A stretch of DNA of 64,000 nt from Epidermidibacterium keratini. GTDB lineage: Bacteria; Actinomycetota; Actinomycetes; Mycobacteriales; Antricoccaceae. Shown piece by piece: positions 1 to 8,006 of this stretch. A program made the translations under genes and the position numbers. The notes under the pieces are model-generated. The model saw only the letters and a program-made list of their open reading frames with translations. It ran no database searches and had not been told where the DNA came from. The DNA lies in the NCBI RefSeq assembly GCF_009834025.1, contig NZ_CP047156.1, positions 2,046,001 to 2,110,000 on the forward strand. The letters run 5' to 3'. The first letter of the stretch is position 1. The number at the start of each line of letters is the position of its first letter.

Positions 1-168
1 GTGCCGGAGGCGACCGGTCTGACCTACCAACGACTGGGCGCGCGGGTGGTCGTCACCGCGCGGCAGCCGGTGGTGCAGGTCGTCGCCGGGCACCTGGCAG
101 GTCACCGTCCGCCTGCGATCGAGCGGTTCCTGGACCACGCTCACCGGCACTTCGCGGTCCCGCGATGA
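1..168 (+). CDS. C-terminal fragment of a protein, possibly a LysR-type regulator (truncated by window start)
   Basis: An open frame enters from the left edge and ends in TGA at 166-168, giving 55 visible residues (..GLTYQRLGARVVVTARQ..FLDHAHRHFAVPR). The tail looks like the end of a LysR substrate-binding domain, where a last beta strand is followed by a helix of the type 'AIERFLDHAHRH'. The stop overlaps the ATG of the next LysR gene as ATGA, so the two are probably cotranscribed. Too little is visible to be sure of the family; the real start lies outside the window. Confidence 0.5.
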   Translation: MPEATGLTYQRLGARVVVTARQPVVQVVAGHLAGHRPPAIERFLDHAHRHFAVPR

Positions 169-1103
169 CGACCTCACGGATCGAGCGACGCCATCTCGCC
201 GCGATCGCAGCGCTGCGCGGCGACGGAGGTTTCGCCAGGGCCGCGGAGCGGCTGTTTGTCACGCCGTCGACACTGGCAGCAACCTTGCGTCAGCTAGAGC
301 GGATGATCGGCAGTCGGCTGGTGGAACGCACCAGTGGGGGAATGCGGCTCAATGCGCGGGGCCGGGAGGTCGCCGAGACCGCTGCCGAGGCGCTGCGCGC
401 GATGGACGGCGTCCTGCAGGACGCGCGACGATCCTCGATGTCCGAATCCGGGTCGCTCTTCGTGCAGATGACCCCGATGCTGGCCGAGGGCCTCGGCGCT
501 GACCTGCTGGCTTCCTTGATGGCCGCGCGTCCGCAGCTGCGTCTGGCAGTGCGCGCCCTGCGCCGGCCGATCGTGGCCAACGTCGCGCTCGCGGTAGCGG
601 CTGGTGAGGTGGATGTCGGGCTGACCGAACACCTCGTCCGCCCACCCGACGGGTTGGTGCACGTGCCTCTCGGGACGGTCGAGATGGCATACGTCTTTCC
701 AGCCGCTACCGGTATCCGGCCGCGTCGTACGACGCTGAAGCATCTCGAGCAGTTCGGGCTCATCGTCGCGCCGTACTTCGAGTCCAGTGACGTCTACGCC
801 GAGCTGCGCACCCGCTCGTCGACGATCGACACCGTCGTGCGCGCCCGTGTCGCCGAGCGGCCCGCGTTCGTGGAGCTCGCGCTCGGTGGGATCGGCGGAT
901 TTCTGTCGGAGTTCCCACCGCGTGCCGAGCTGACAGAGCTGGGCCTGCACGTGGCCCGGTTTGCCGAGCCCATCATCCGTCGGTTCGCGACCGTCGCGCG
1001 GGCCGACGACCGCCGCACCATGATCACCGACGTGCTCGCCGCGTCCGAACAGCTGGCCCAGTCGACGGTACGCCGCAGATCCGGCGACGACGCCTCCCTA
1101 TAA
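165..1103 (+). CDS. LysR-family transcriptional regulator
   Basis: 312 residues, the usual LysR length. Residues about 8-65 form the winged helix-turn-helix (FARAAERLFVTPSTLAATLRQ, then LERMIGSRLVERT). The remainder matches the two-lobed effector domain, with ligand unknown. It overlaps the preceding frame by ATGA and lies 113 bp upstream of, and in the same direction as, the MFS / CoA-transferase / MBL operon, which it may control. LysR regulators are more often divergent from their targets, so the link is inference. Family call is firm; the inducer is unknown. Confidence 0.85.
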   Translation: MTTSRIERRHLAAIAALRGDGGFARAAERLFVTPSTLAATLRQLERMIGSRLVERTSGGMRLNARGREVAETAAEALRAMDGVLQDARRSSMSESGSLFVQMTPMLAEGLGADLLASLMAARPQLRLAVRALRRPIVANVALAVAAGEVDVGLTEHLVRPPDGLVHVPLGTVEMAYVFPAATGIRPRRTTLKHLEQFGLIVAPYFESSDVYAELRTRSSTIDTVVRARVAERPAFVELALGGIGGFLSEFPPRAELTELGLHVARFAEPIIRRFATVARADDRRTMITDVLAASEQLAQSTVRRRSGDDASL

Positions 1104-1136
1104 ACAAAGTCTATATCGGGACCGAATAACCATAGA

Positions 1137-1166
1137 TTGACGCTCATTTCGACGGGTGGACATACT
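1137..1166 (+). promoter_or_regulatory. Putative sigma70-type promoter of the MFS/CoA-transferase/MBL operon
   Basis: TTGACG at 1137-1142 and CATACT at 1161-1166 are separated by 18 bp, giving a start site near 1173, about 45 bp before the ATG at 1217. A TCTATA half-site lies at 1110-1115, resembling but not completing the TCTATAGA palindrome found elsewhere in the window. Called by eye from spacing and hexamers only. Confidence 0.4.
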
Positions 1167-1216
1167 CACCGTCCATACCGGGAGGCCCGGCACAGCAGAG
1201 AACCTGGAGCGTCGAT

Positions 1217-2554
1217 ATGGCGACAGCATCCCCCTCGCGCGCAGCGAGCACAGCGAGCCCGCACCTCATCGTGCTGATGCTGTTCGCGTTCATGATGGTC
1301 AACTTCGCCGACAAGGTCGTCGTCGGGCTGGCTGGCCCCGAGATCATGCGCGACATGGGCATCGACGCTGAGCAGTTTGGGCTGGCGCAGGGCAGCTTCT
1401 ACTGGTTGTTCCCGGTGGGCGCGATCCTCGGCGGCTACCTCGTGCGGCGAGTGCACCCACGAGCGCTGCTCAGCGGCGTCGCCTTGCTGTGGATGCTCAG
1501 CCTGGTGCCGATGATGTGGACCAATGACTTCGGGGTGTTGCTGGCGACCCGCCTGCTCCTTGGGTTCTCCGAAGGCCCGGCGATGGCGCTCGCGACCGTC
1601 GTGGTGCACACGTGGTTCACCGCCGAACGTCGCACGGTCCCGACCTCGATCGTGACGGCGGGAGCTGCGGTCGGTCCACTCGTTGCCGCCCCGGTCCTGA
1701 GCTACTTCATCGCCGCCCACCACTGGCACACCGCGTTCGTCGTACTCGGCGTCGTCGGAGCGCTATGGGTCGTTGCCTGGCTGTTCATCGGCGACACCGG
1801 CCCGCACGCTGCGTCCACCCTCGCCACCGCCGGCGCAGCCGAGCTGCCGCCGGACCTTCCGGCGCGGCGCGTGCTCCGCACCGGGACCTACCTCGGTGTG
1901 GTCGTGCTGTTCTTTGCGGCGTACTGCAACGTCTCGGTCAAGACCGGCTGGATGCCGGTGTACCTGCGCGAAGGCCTCGGCTACGGACCGCAGGAGGCAG
2001 CGCGAATCCTTGCGATGTCATACGCGGCCGTCGCGCTCGCCATCGTCGGGCTGGGCTGGTTTTCGCGCCGGATGACCAAGCGCGGCAAGTCCAGCCGAAT
2101 CGCGCGCGGGGTGGTCGCGAGCACGTCGGTCGGCGTGGGTGGTCTGGCCACCCTCGCGCTCCCGCAGCTGCCAACCGGCTGGCTGCAGGTGCTGATGATC
2201 ATGATCGCCGGTGCCGCCGCGAGTGCTGGGTACGGCGTGGCGTATGCGATCGTCTCGGACATCGCGCCGGTGCGGGTGCGCGGGACCGTGCTGGGGATTC
2301 TCGTTGCGGCATACAGCATCGCCGGTGCGCTTGCGCCCACGCTGATGGGTGGAATGGTCGACGGTGCGGCGTCGGTGCTCGCCGGTTTCAACCAGGGCCT
2401 GACGGTCCTTGGCGTCGTACTCCTCGTCGGAAGCATCATCGGGCTGCTGCTGATCAACCCGGAGCGTGACGTGCGGCGGCTGAGCGCTGCACCGGCTCAC
2501 GCTACGGACAGCGCCGCGGCGAGCGCGCCGGCAGCCCCGGTGAGTGGCGCATGA
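1217..2554 (+). CDS. MFS transporter
   Basis: 445 residues with about 12 hydrophobic segments and the MFS loop pattern in the first half (GGYLVRRVHPRALL between helices 2 and 3; RLLLGFSEGP in helix 4). A GGAG ribosome-binding site lies at 1210-1213. It resembles anion:cation or organic-acid symporters of the ACS type and probably imports a carboxylate that the following enzymes process. The stop overlaps the next start as ATGA, so the three genes 1217-5081 are one transcript. The C-terminal 20 residues are Ala/Pro-rich and cytoplasmic. Substrate is inferred only from context. Confidence 0.88.
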   Translation: MATASPSRAASTASPHLIVLMLFAFMMVNFADKVVVGLAGPEIMRDMGIDAEQFGLAQGSFYWLFPVGAILGGYLVRRVHPRALLSGVALLWMLSLVPMMWTNDFGVLLATRLLLGFSEGPAMALATVVVHTWFTAERRTVPTSIVTAGAAVGPLVAAPVLSYFIAAHHWHTAFVVLGVVGALWVVAWLFIGDTGPHAASTLATAGAAELPPDLPARRVLRTGTYLGVVVLFFAAYCNVSVKTGWMPVYLREGLGYGPQEAARILAMSYAAVALAIVGLGWFSRRMTKRGKSSRIARGVVASTSVGVGGLATLALPQLPTGWLQVLMIMIAGAAASAGYGVAYAIVSDIAPVRVRGTVLGILVAAYSIAGALAPTLMGGMVDGAASVLAGFNQGLTVLGVVLLVGSIIGLLLINPERDVRRLSAAPAHATDSAAASAPAAPVSGA

Positions 2555-3759
2555 GCACGGGCGCGCTTCGTGACGGACCGCTGGCCGGGTTCCGGGTCGT
2601 CGAGTTCGGGCAGTACATCGCGGTGCCTGGCGCGGCGCAGATCCTGGCCGACCAAGGAGCGACAGTCATCAAGGTTGAGCCACCAGGAGGCGAGGCGGCT
2701 CGCCATCTCGCCGGGCTCGGCCCGGCGATGCTCAATGCCTACAACCGCGGGAAGCGGATGGTCGAGCTCGATCTCACCTCGGACTCGGGGCAATGCGCAG
2801 CGCTGGAGCTGGTTCGTGACGCCGATGTCGTGTTGAGCAACATGAAGCCGGGCGCTCTGGAGCGCTACGGACTTGCGGTCGCCGTGATTCGCGAGCACAA
2901 CCCCTCGGCGGTGGTGGTGACCGTGACCGGGTTCGGCGAGGACGGCGCGATGCGGACTCGCCCCGGGCTCGACATCGCCGCCCAGGCCGAGTCCGGGATT
3001 ATGTGGGTCACCGGCGCCGCAGACGGCGAACCGCAGCGCGTCGGGTTCACCGTTGTGGACTCCGCCGCCGCGACGACCGTCGCCCAGGCCGCGACCTCCG
3101 CGTTGTTGCAGCGCGTCCGCACCGGCGCCGGCTCGCACATTCGGGTCAGTCTCTGGGATGTCGCGCTGCACCTGCAGGCGACCAACTGGATGGACTGGTT
3201 CCTCACCGGCCAGCCGCAGGTCCGCAGCGGAAACGGTCAGCCGAGTGCTGCCCCGGCGGCGGATGTCATCGAGGTGCGCGATGGCTACATCGTGCTGTCG
3301 GCGTACATGCCGCACCAGTGGCTCGCGCTCTGCACGGCGATTGACCGGCTTGATCTGCTGAAAGACGACCGCTTCAGCGACTCGGCTACTCGCGCGACCA
3401 ACCGCGCGGCGCTCCAGCGGGAGCTGGCTGCTGCCTTCGCGAGCAGGACCCGCGACGCCGTGGTCGAGCAGCTCACAGCCGCCGGTGTCGTCGTGGGGGC
3501 AATCCGGGACTATCCCGACGCTTTTGCCGCGCGCACCAGCCTGCGTGGCGCAGTCTTCGTCGAGGCCGCGCCAGGAGGGCCCGCGCAGCAGTACGTCGGA
3601 ACGCCGCTCGACTGGATTGGCGCGACACCGGTCTCTGACCCACCGCGCGCGGCCGGGGCCGACAACGACCTTGTCGGCCTGTCTGCCGACGAGGTGTGGG
3701 CCCGGGCCGAGTGGCAGCTCAGTGAACAACTATCGGAGATAGCAAAGGAACCTTCATGA
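2551..3759 (+). CDS. CaiB/BaiF family (class III) CoA transferase
   Basis: 402 residues, the normal family length. The N-terminus (LAGFRVVEFGQYIAVPGAAQ, then LADQGATVIKVEPPGGE) is the classic CaiB Rossmann start. The catalytic aspartate that forms the acyl anhydride is expected at Asp141 in the motif PGLDIAAQAESG. It moves CoA from an acyl-CoA donor to a free acid. Start and stop both overlap neighbours by ATGA, so it is translationally coupled to the MFS transporter and the MBL hydrolase. It probably activates the acid imported by the former or released by the latter; the exact acid is unknown. Confidence 0.9.
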   Translation: MSTGALRDGPLAGFRVVEFGQYIAVPGAAQILADQGATVIKVEPPGGEAARHLAGLGPAMLNAYNRGKRMVELDLTSDSGQCAALELVRDADVVLSNMKPGALERYGLAVAVIREHNPSAVVVTVTGFGEDGAMRTRPGLDIAAQAESGIMWVTGAADGEPQRVGFTVVDSAAATTVAQAATSALLQRVRTGAGSHIRVSLWDVALHLQATNWMDWFLTGQPQVRSGNGQPSAAPAADVIEVRDGYIVLSAYMPHQWLALCTAIDRLDLLKDDRFSDSATRATNRAALQRELAAAFASRTRDAVVEQLTAAGVVVGAIRDYPDAFAARTSLRGAVFVEAAPGGPAQQYVGTPLDWIGATPVSDPPRAAGADNDLVGLSADEVWARAEWQLSEQLSEIAKEPS

Positions 3760-5081
3760 CGAGCGAGATCCTCGAGTACGCCGACCAGTACTGGCGCGGC
3801 GAGGCCAGCGCGGCGCCGTACGCCTCCGGCGAGCTGCGGCGCCAGGGACTGCACCGCATCATCGACGGCGTCTGGATGTTCCCGGCAATGGGCAACGTCT
3901 ACGTGTTCGAGACCGGCGACGGTCTGCTGATGTTTGACACCGGCTCGGCCGCAACGGCGACCAAGCTTTACGGCGCCGTCCGTGCAGTCAGCGATGCGGC
4001 ATTGAAGAACGCGATCTACACCCACGGTCACATCGACCACATCTGGGGCACCCGCGACTTCGACGCTGAGGCAGCCACGTCAGGGAGTGCCCGGCCGACG
4101 GTGATCGCACACGACGCGGTGCCCGCGCGGTTTGACCGGTATCGGCGTACTGCGGGCTACAACACGATCATCAACCAGCGGCAGTTCCAGGCACCGGACC
4201 TGCAGTGGCCGACCGAGTACCGCTACCCGGACGTTACGTTTGCCGACCGGATGACGCTCACTCAAGGCGGCCTTCGCGTCGAGCTTGCCCACGGCCGTGG
4301 CGAGACCGACGACGCCATCACTGGATGGTTTCCAGACCTCGGGATCGTCGGTATGGGTGACTTCTTCGTGTGGACGAGTCCGAATGCCGGCAACCCGCAG
4401 AAGGTACAGCGGTATGCGCTCGACTGGGCCAAGAAGCTACGTCAGGTCGCTGCGCTCGAGCCGGAGCTGATGCTGCCGGGACACGGTCTGCCGGTCAGCG
4501 GGACTGCGCGCGTTCGTGAGGCGTTGACCGTCTCGGCCGAATACCTCGAGTTTCTCGACGGCGTGGCAGTCGACGGGCTCAACCGCGGAGCGACCCTCGA
4601 CGAGGTGCTGCACGGGTTCGAGCTGCCGAAGCACTTTCTGGACAAGCCGTTTCTGAAGCCGACGTACGACGAGCCGGAATTCGTCGTACGCAATGCTTGG
4701 CGGCTCTACGGAGGGTGGTACGACGGCGACCCGTCAAACCTCAAGCCGGTGCAACGCAGCGTCCTTGGCTCCTACATTGCCGAGCTCGCAGGCGGTCCGC
4801 AGGCACTAGCCGACCGGGCACAGCGCGAGCTGGAGAGCGGCGATGACCGGCTTGCGGCCAAGCTCATCCAGCTGGCCGTCGACGCCGACCCAGAAAGCGC
4901 AGCGCTGCACGAGGTGCGCGGCCAGATCTTCACCGAGCTCGGCTCGCGGGCCACCTCGACGATGAGTAAGGGCATCTACGCCTGGGCGGCGGCCGAGTCC
5001 TCGGCCGTGTCCGAGGGTGAGGATCCGCTCGACCTGCTGCGCGACGGCTCCAAGCAGGCCTTCAGCGCGCTGCTTCCCTAG
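3756..5081 (+). CDS. MBL-fold hydrolase with alkylsulfatase-type C-terminal dimerisation region
   Basis: 441 residues. The metal-binding motif THGHIDH covers residues 89-95 (His90, His92, Asp94, His95). Later conserved blocks (AHGRGETDDAITGWFPDLGI, GMGDFFVW, LPGHGLPV) match the alkylsulfatase / SdsA branch of the MBL superfamily. Residues about 290-400 match the helical dimerisation domain of that branch (RLYGGWYDGDPSNLKP). No signal peptide is visible, so it is likely cytosolic. It lacks the SCP2-like tail present in the 613-residue relative at 38916-40757. Sulfate-ester or carboxylic-ester hydrolysis is plausible, but activity cannot be assigned from sequence. It is the last gene of the MFS operon. 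Confidence 0.82.
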   Translation: MTSEILEYADQYWRGEASAAPYASGELRRQGLHRIIDGVWMFPAMGNVYVFETGDGLLMFDTGSAATATKLYGAVRAVSDAALKNAIYTHGHIDHIWGTRDFDAEAATSGSARPTVIAHDAVPARFDRYRRTAGYNTIINQRQFQAPDLQWPTEYRYPDVTFADRMTLTQGGLRVELAHGRGETDDAITGWFPDLGIVGMGDFFVWTSPNAGNPQKVQRYALDWAKKLRQVAALEPELMLPGHGLPVSGTARVREALTVSAEYLEFLDGVAVDGLNRGATLDEVLHGFELPKHFLDKPFLKPTYDEPEFVVRNAWRLYGGWYDGDPSNLKPVQRSVLGSYIAELAGGPQALADRAQRELESGDDRLAAKLIQLAVDADPESAALHEVRGQIFTELGSRATSTMSKGIYAWAAAESSAVSEGEDPLDLLRDGSKQAFSALLP

Positions 5082-5105
5082 GTGATCTTCGGTATAGCCG
5101 CCATC

Positions 5106-5188
5106 CGCTGTGCAAAATCGCACCCCACGCGAGGGTCTGCGACGGATATCGACGAGCTCCCCCTCCTGCGGTGCGATTTTGCACAGCG
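5106..5188. repeat. Long inverted repeat between convergent genes, with the GTGCAAAATCGCACC arm
   Basis: Perfect 19-nt arms at 5106-5124 and 5170-5188 (core CTGTGCAAAATCGCACC and its complement) enclose a 45-nt spacer that contains a second GAGGG/CCCTC stem. The element lies just after the MBL stop (5081), before the tail of the convergent GntR gene. It may act as a bidirectional transcription terminator. The same arm motif recurs at 32196-32268. Confidence 0.75.
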
Positions 5189-5225
5189 CGCTGCTCCCGG
5201 GTTTCGACGACGGGCTCGTTCCTCG

Positions 5226-5297
5226 CCCTGCTCAACCACCGGGAGGTGGCCCTGCTCAACCACCGGGAGGTGGCCCTGCTCAACCACCGGGAGGTGG
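5226..5297. repeat. Three perfect tandem 24-bp repeats abutting the GntR stop codon
   Basis: Three identical 24-bp units run 5226-5249, 5250-5273 and 5274-5297; each contains the stem CCACC-ggga-GGTGG. The array touches the stop codon of the GntR gene (5298). It may be a terminator or read-through control for that operon, or neutral slippage of a dispersed CTCAACCACCGG-type intergenic repeat. The rest of the gap 5189-5225 holds nothing I recognise. Confidence 0.8.
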
Positions 5298-6035
5298 TCA
5301 AGCGCCGGCTTGGCTGGTGTCGACGAGTACGCCGCGGCGGCGCAGGTTGGCGATGAGCTGCGCCGACACGTTCAGCCAATGCGCCTGCATCGCTGCGGCC
5401 GTCGCTTGCGGGTCGCGGTTTCCGATCCCTTTCAGAACCATGATGTGATCCTCGATCGCGGCCTCGGCGAATCCCTCGATCTCGCCGAAAAGCCGGTGCG
5501 GGATGAACTTGAACGTCACGCTGTAGAGCCACTTCAGCCGCGGACTCGGCACGACGTGGTTGATCAGGTGATGGAACTGGTCATCGAGCGAGTCGAGCAG
5601 GTGCGGATCGCCGTCGTGCCCTTCACGCACGATCCGACCCTGCAGAGCGCGCAGCTCGCTGACCTGCGCATCGCTGAGCAGCCGGCACGAACGTCGCGCG
5701 AGCTGCGCAGCGAAGTAGGCGTGCGCATCCATCAGGTCGGTGATGTCTTCGCGGGTGAGCGCCTTGACGGTGAAGCCGCGGCCGGGGGTGAAGCTCACCA
5801 GACCTTCGCCGGTGAGCGTCATCAGCGCCTCACGCACAGGGGTCGCGCTTACCCCGACCTGGGTCCCGATCCGCTCGGGCTTGAGACGGTCCGCCGACTC
5901 GAACGCGCCCGAGATGATCTGCTCGCGCAGCCACCGAGCGATCTGCGGGCTGAGCCGCTCGTCGGTGCCCGGCGCGAAGTCCTCCGGCGTACTCGAAGGA
6001 TCTTCGGCCGGGCGTGGACGCGCGTGCACCGACAC
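5298..6035 (-). CDS. GntR-family regulator with FCD effector domain
   Basis: 245 residues. A winged helix-turn-helix at about residues 28-95 (LREQIISGAFESADRLKPE, then IGTQVGVSATPVREAL) is followed by an all-helical FCD domain (about 100-225) carrying the His/Asp metal-site pattern (DQFHHLINH; AHWLNVSAQ). It starts with GTG at 6035, overlapping the stop of the acyl-CoA ligase as TAGTG, so the regulator is cotranscribed with the ligase. FCD regulators usually repress their own operon and are released by organic acids or acyl-CoAs. It is the best candidate reader of the TCTATAGA palindromes at 7719, 7904, 15559 and 40774. Confidence 0.88.
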   Translation of the reverse strand: MSVHARPRPAEDPSSTPEDFAPGTDERLSPQIARWLREQIISGAFESADRLKPERIGTQVGVSATPVREALMTLTGEGLVSFTPGRGFTVKALTREDITDLMDAHAYFAAQLARRSCRLLSDAQVSELRALQGRIVREGHDGDPHLLDSLDDQFHHLINHVVPSPRLKWLYSVTFKFIPHRLFGEIEGFAEAAIEDHIMVLKGIGNRDPQATAAAMQAHWLNVSAQLIANLRRRGVLVDTSQAGA

Positions 6036-7699
6036 TAGCTATCTCGCAGGGAGCGCCGCATGATCTTGCCGTTGGCGTTCTTGGGGATCTCGTCGATGAT
6101 CTGCAGCGTCCGCGGATACTTGTACGCCGCCAGGCGCTCCTTGCAGAAGGCGATGATCTCGTCGGGCTCGGCGCTCTCTCCGGCGCGCAGGCTCACAAAC
6201 GCCGCAACGGTCTCGCCGCGGTACTCATCAGCGACACCGATGACGGCGGCCTCGCGTACGGCGGGGTGCGTGTAGAGCACGTCCTCGACCTCACGCGGCC
6301 AGATCTTGTACCCGGACGCGACGATCATGTCCTTGATCCGGTCAACGATGTAAAACCAGCCGTCCTCATCCATGAAGCCGACGTCGCCGGTGTAAAGCCA
6401 GCCATCGCGGATCGCCTTGGCCGACTCCTCAGGCTTGTTCCAGTATCCGGGTACGACGGAGTCCGAACGCATGACGATCTCGCCAACTTCGCCGACCGGT
6501 AGGTCATTTCCGGTCTCGTCGGCGACGCGGCACTCGAACCCGGGCACCGGCGTACCCACCGCCAGGGCACCGGACTTCGGGTCGACCGGCGCCGTGCGCG
6601 CTGCCGGGACGGCATGCGACTCGCTGGTGCACTCGGTCAGCCCGTAGAGGTTGTGGACGTAGTCGCCGAAGAGCTCCTGCAGCCGCTCGACGGTCGTTGC
6701 GGCCACCGCCTGCCCACCGCTCCACAGCTTGGTCGCCGACGACAGGTCAAAGTCGCGCGCGCTCGGGTCGTTAAGGATCGCGACGTAGGCAGTGATCGCG
6801 CCCATCACCCAGGTGGTCTTGTAGCGCTCGACCAGTCGGCACATCACTACCGGATCAAACCGGAAGCCCAGCGCCATCGGCATCGCGACCTGGATGCTCA
6901 CGCCGATGTGCGCGATCAAGCCAGTGACGTGAAACAGCGGTGCGATCGCCAAACAAACGTCGGCATCGGACAGATCGCACCAGATGCGGTAGTTCTCGGA
7001 GTTAAACAGCACCGCGCGGTGCGTGTTCATCGCGCCCTTGGGCGGGCCGGTCGTTCCCGAGGTGTAGACGAGGTACGCCGTGTCGTCGAGCCCGACCTCG
7101 ATCGGATCCGGACGCTGGCCGGCGTACTCCTCAAGCAGGGCGCGGAAGTCGCCGCCGGCGCCAGGCTCAGCTCGGCCGACCTCGCCGAGCCGGTCGCTGG
7201 GCCATTCATTGGCGAAGTCGAGCGCCGACGCAGTGATGATCGTGGTCCCGAGCTCTTCGATCGGTCCGCGCAGATCGGCATACAGCGAGTCGAGCTGCAC
7301 CAGCACCTTGGGCTCGGAGTCGCTCGCGAGCTTGACCAGCTCGCCGGTCTTGAACATCGGGTTGACCGGTACGACGATCGCACCCAGCTTCCACGCGGCG
7401 TACTGGGCAATGATGAACGCTGGCATGTTTTGCAGCTGCAACATGACCCGATCGCCCGGACCCACCCCGAACTTGTCTTTCAGCGCGACCGCGAACGCGT
7501 CGACATGCGCGCCCAGCTCGGCAAACGTCATCGTCGAGTCGAGGTAGTACAGCGCCGGCTTGTCGCCGTGCGAGGCGACCGAGGCATCGAGCGGTTCGAA
7601 GGCGTTCCCGTAACGGATCTCCGGGGCCTCAGGTACGCCGTCATACAGCGACAGCCAAGGTTTGGCGGCGTACTCGTCTCGAAGCTGTGGCGTGGTCAT
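6035..7699 (-). CDS. AMP-dependent acyl-CoA ligase (fatty/organic acid:CoA ligase)
   Basis: 554 residues of the ANL superfamily. The phosphate-binding loop reads YTSGTTGPPKG, the adenine region YGLTECT, the hinge/core YTGDVGFMDEDG, and the C-terminus carries KNANGKIMRR with the catalytic lysine. It converts a carboxylic acid, ATP and CoA to acyl-CoA through an acyl-AMP; chain length cannot be read from sequence. It is the first gene of a two-gene operon with the FCD regulator and is divergent from the MBL operon across a 307-bp region that carries palindromes. A 12-bp palindrome CTCTATATAGAG at 7719-7730 lies 20 bp before the start. Confidence 0.9.
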   Translation of the reverse strand: MTTPQLRDEYAAKPWLSLYDGVPEAPEIRYGNAFEPLDASVASHGDKPALYYLDSTMTFAELGAHVDAFAVALKDKFGVGPGDRVMLQLQNMPAFIIAQYAAWKLGAIVVPVNPMFKTGELVKLASDSEPKVLVQLDSLYADLRGPIEELGTTIITASALDFANEWPSDRLGEVGRAEPGAGGDFRALLEEYAGQRPDPIEVGLDDTAYLVYTSGTTGPPKGAMNTHRAVLFNSENYRIWCDLSDADVCLAIAPLFHVTGLIAHIGVSIQVAMPMALGFRFDPVVMCRLVERYKTTWVMGAITAYVAILNDPSARDFDLSSATKLWSGGQAVAATTVERLQELFGDYVHNLYGLTECTSESHAVPAARTAPVDPKSGALAVGTPVPGFECRVADETGNDLPVGEVGEIVMRSDSVVPGYWNKPEESAKAIRDGWLYTGDVGFMDEDGWFYIVDRIKDMIVASGYKIWPREVEDVLYTHPAVREAAVIGVADEYRGETVAAFVSLRAGESAEPDEIIAFCKERLAAYKYPRTLQIIDEIPKNANGKIMRRSLRDS

Positions 7700-7718
7700 G
7701 CTGATCCATTTCCGCAGT

Positions 7719-7730
7719 CTCTATATAGAG
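7719..7730. promoter_or_regulatory. Putative operator CTCTATATAGAG before the acyl-CoA ligase/GntR operon
   Basis: A perfect 12-bp palindrome whose TATATA core may also be the -10 hexamer of the leftward promoter, 20 bp before the ligase ATG (7699). Its outer TCTAT/ATAGA bases match the TCTATAGA sites at 7904, 15559 and 40774, with two extra central bases. The regulator gene is in the operon it would control, fitting autoregulation. Confidence 0.5.
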
Positions 7731-7894
7731 CCGCTGTGCACTTGTGGGGACATCGTGGCGGGAACGGGCTGGTGGTCCGGCACTTTTCCGATCGTGCCTG
7801 CTGCGATCGGTCGTGGTTTCCATATATGGCGGCGGAATCGACGCATGGAGCGCGGACAGCCACCGAGTGCGTAAGCCCGATCGTAGCGGAGGCC

Positions 7895-7922
7895 TTGACA
7901 CACTTCTATAGAAAAGTAACAG
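7895..7922 (+). promoter_or_regulatory. Promoter with embedded TTCTATAGAA operator before the MBL/FmdB/ligase operon
   Basis: TTGACA at 7895-7900 and TAACAG at 7917-7922 are 16 bp apart. The perfect palindrome TTCTATAGAA at 7904-7913 sits inside the spacer, the standard position for a repressor that blocks RNA polymerase. The transcript would begin near 7929 and lead to the ATG at 8007. Confidence 0.5.
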
Positions 7923-8006
7923 TGGGCGTTGTACAGATCACACCACGCGAAGCGACCGCAGGCCGGCCCGCCGCCGGGCAGGCCGTCGACCTGTTCTGGA
8001 GGATCT

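Larger units (their letters stand above)
7700..8006. other. 307-bp divergent regulatory region with three palindromes, no gene
   Basis: This region separates the acyl-CoA ligase/GntR operon (-) from the MBL/FmdB/ligase operon (+). It contains CTCTATATAGAG at 7719-7730, CCATATATGG at 7820-7829 and TTCTATAGAA at 7904-7913. The open frame that could extend the MBL gene upstream to 7929 lacks a ribosome-binding site and family similarity, so I treat it as leader. A GGAGG site at 7998-8002 serves the MBL gene. Confidence 0.75.

Noticed and set aside
1110-1136. A fifth TCTATAGA operator upstream of the MFS operon
   Set aside because: Only separate half-sites (TCTATA and ATAGA) occur, about 15 bp apart, so it does not form the palindrome seen elsewhere.
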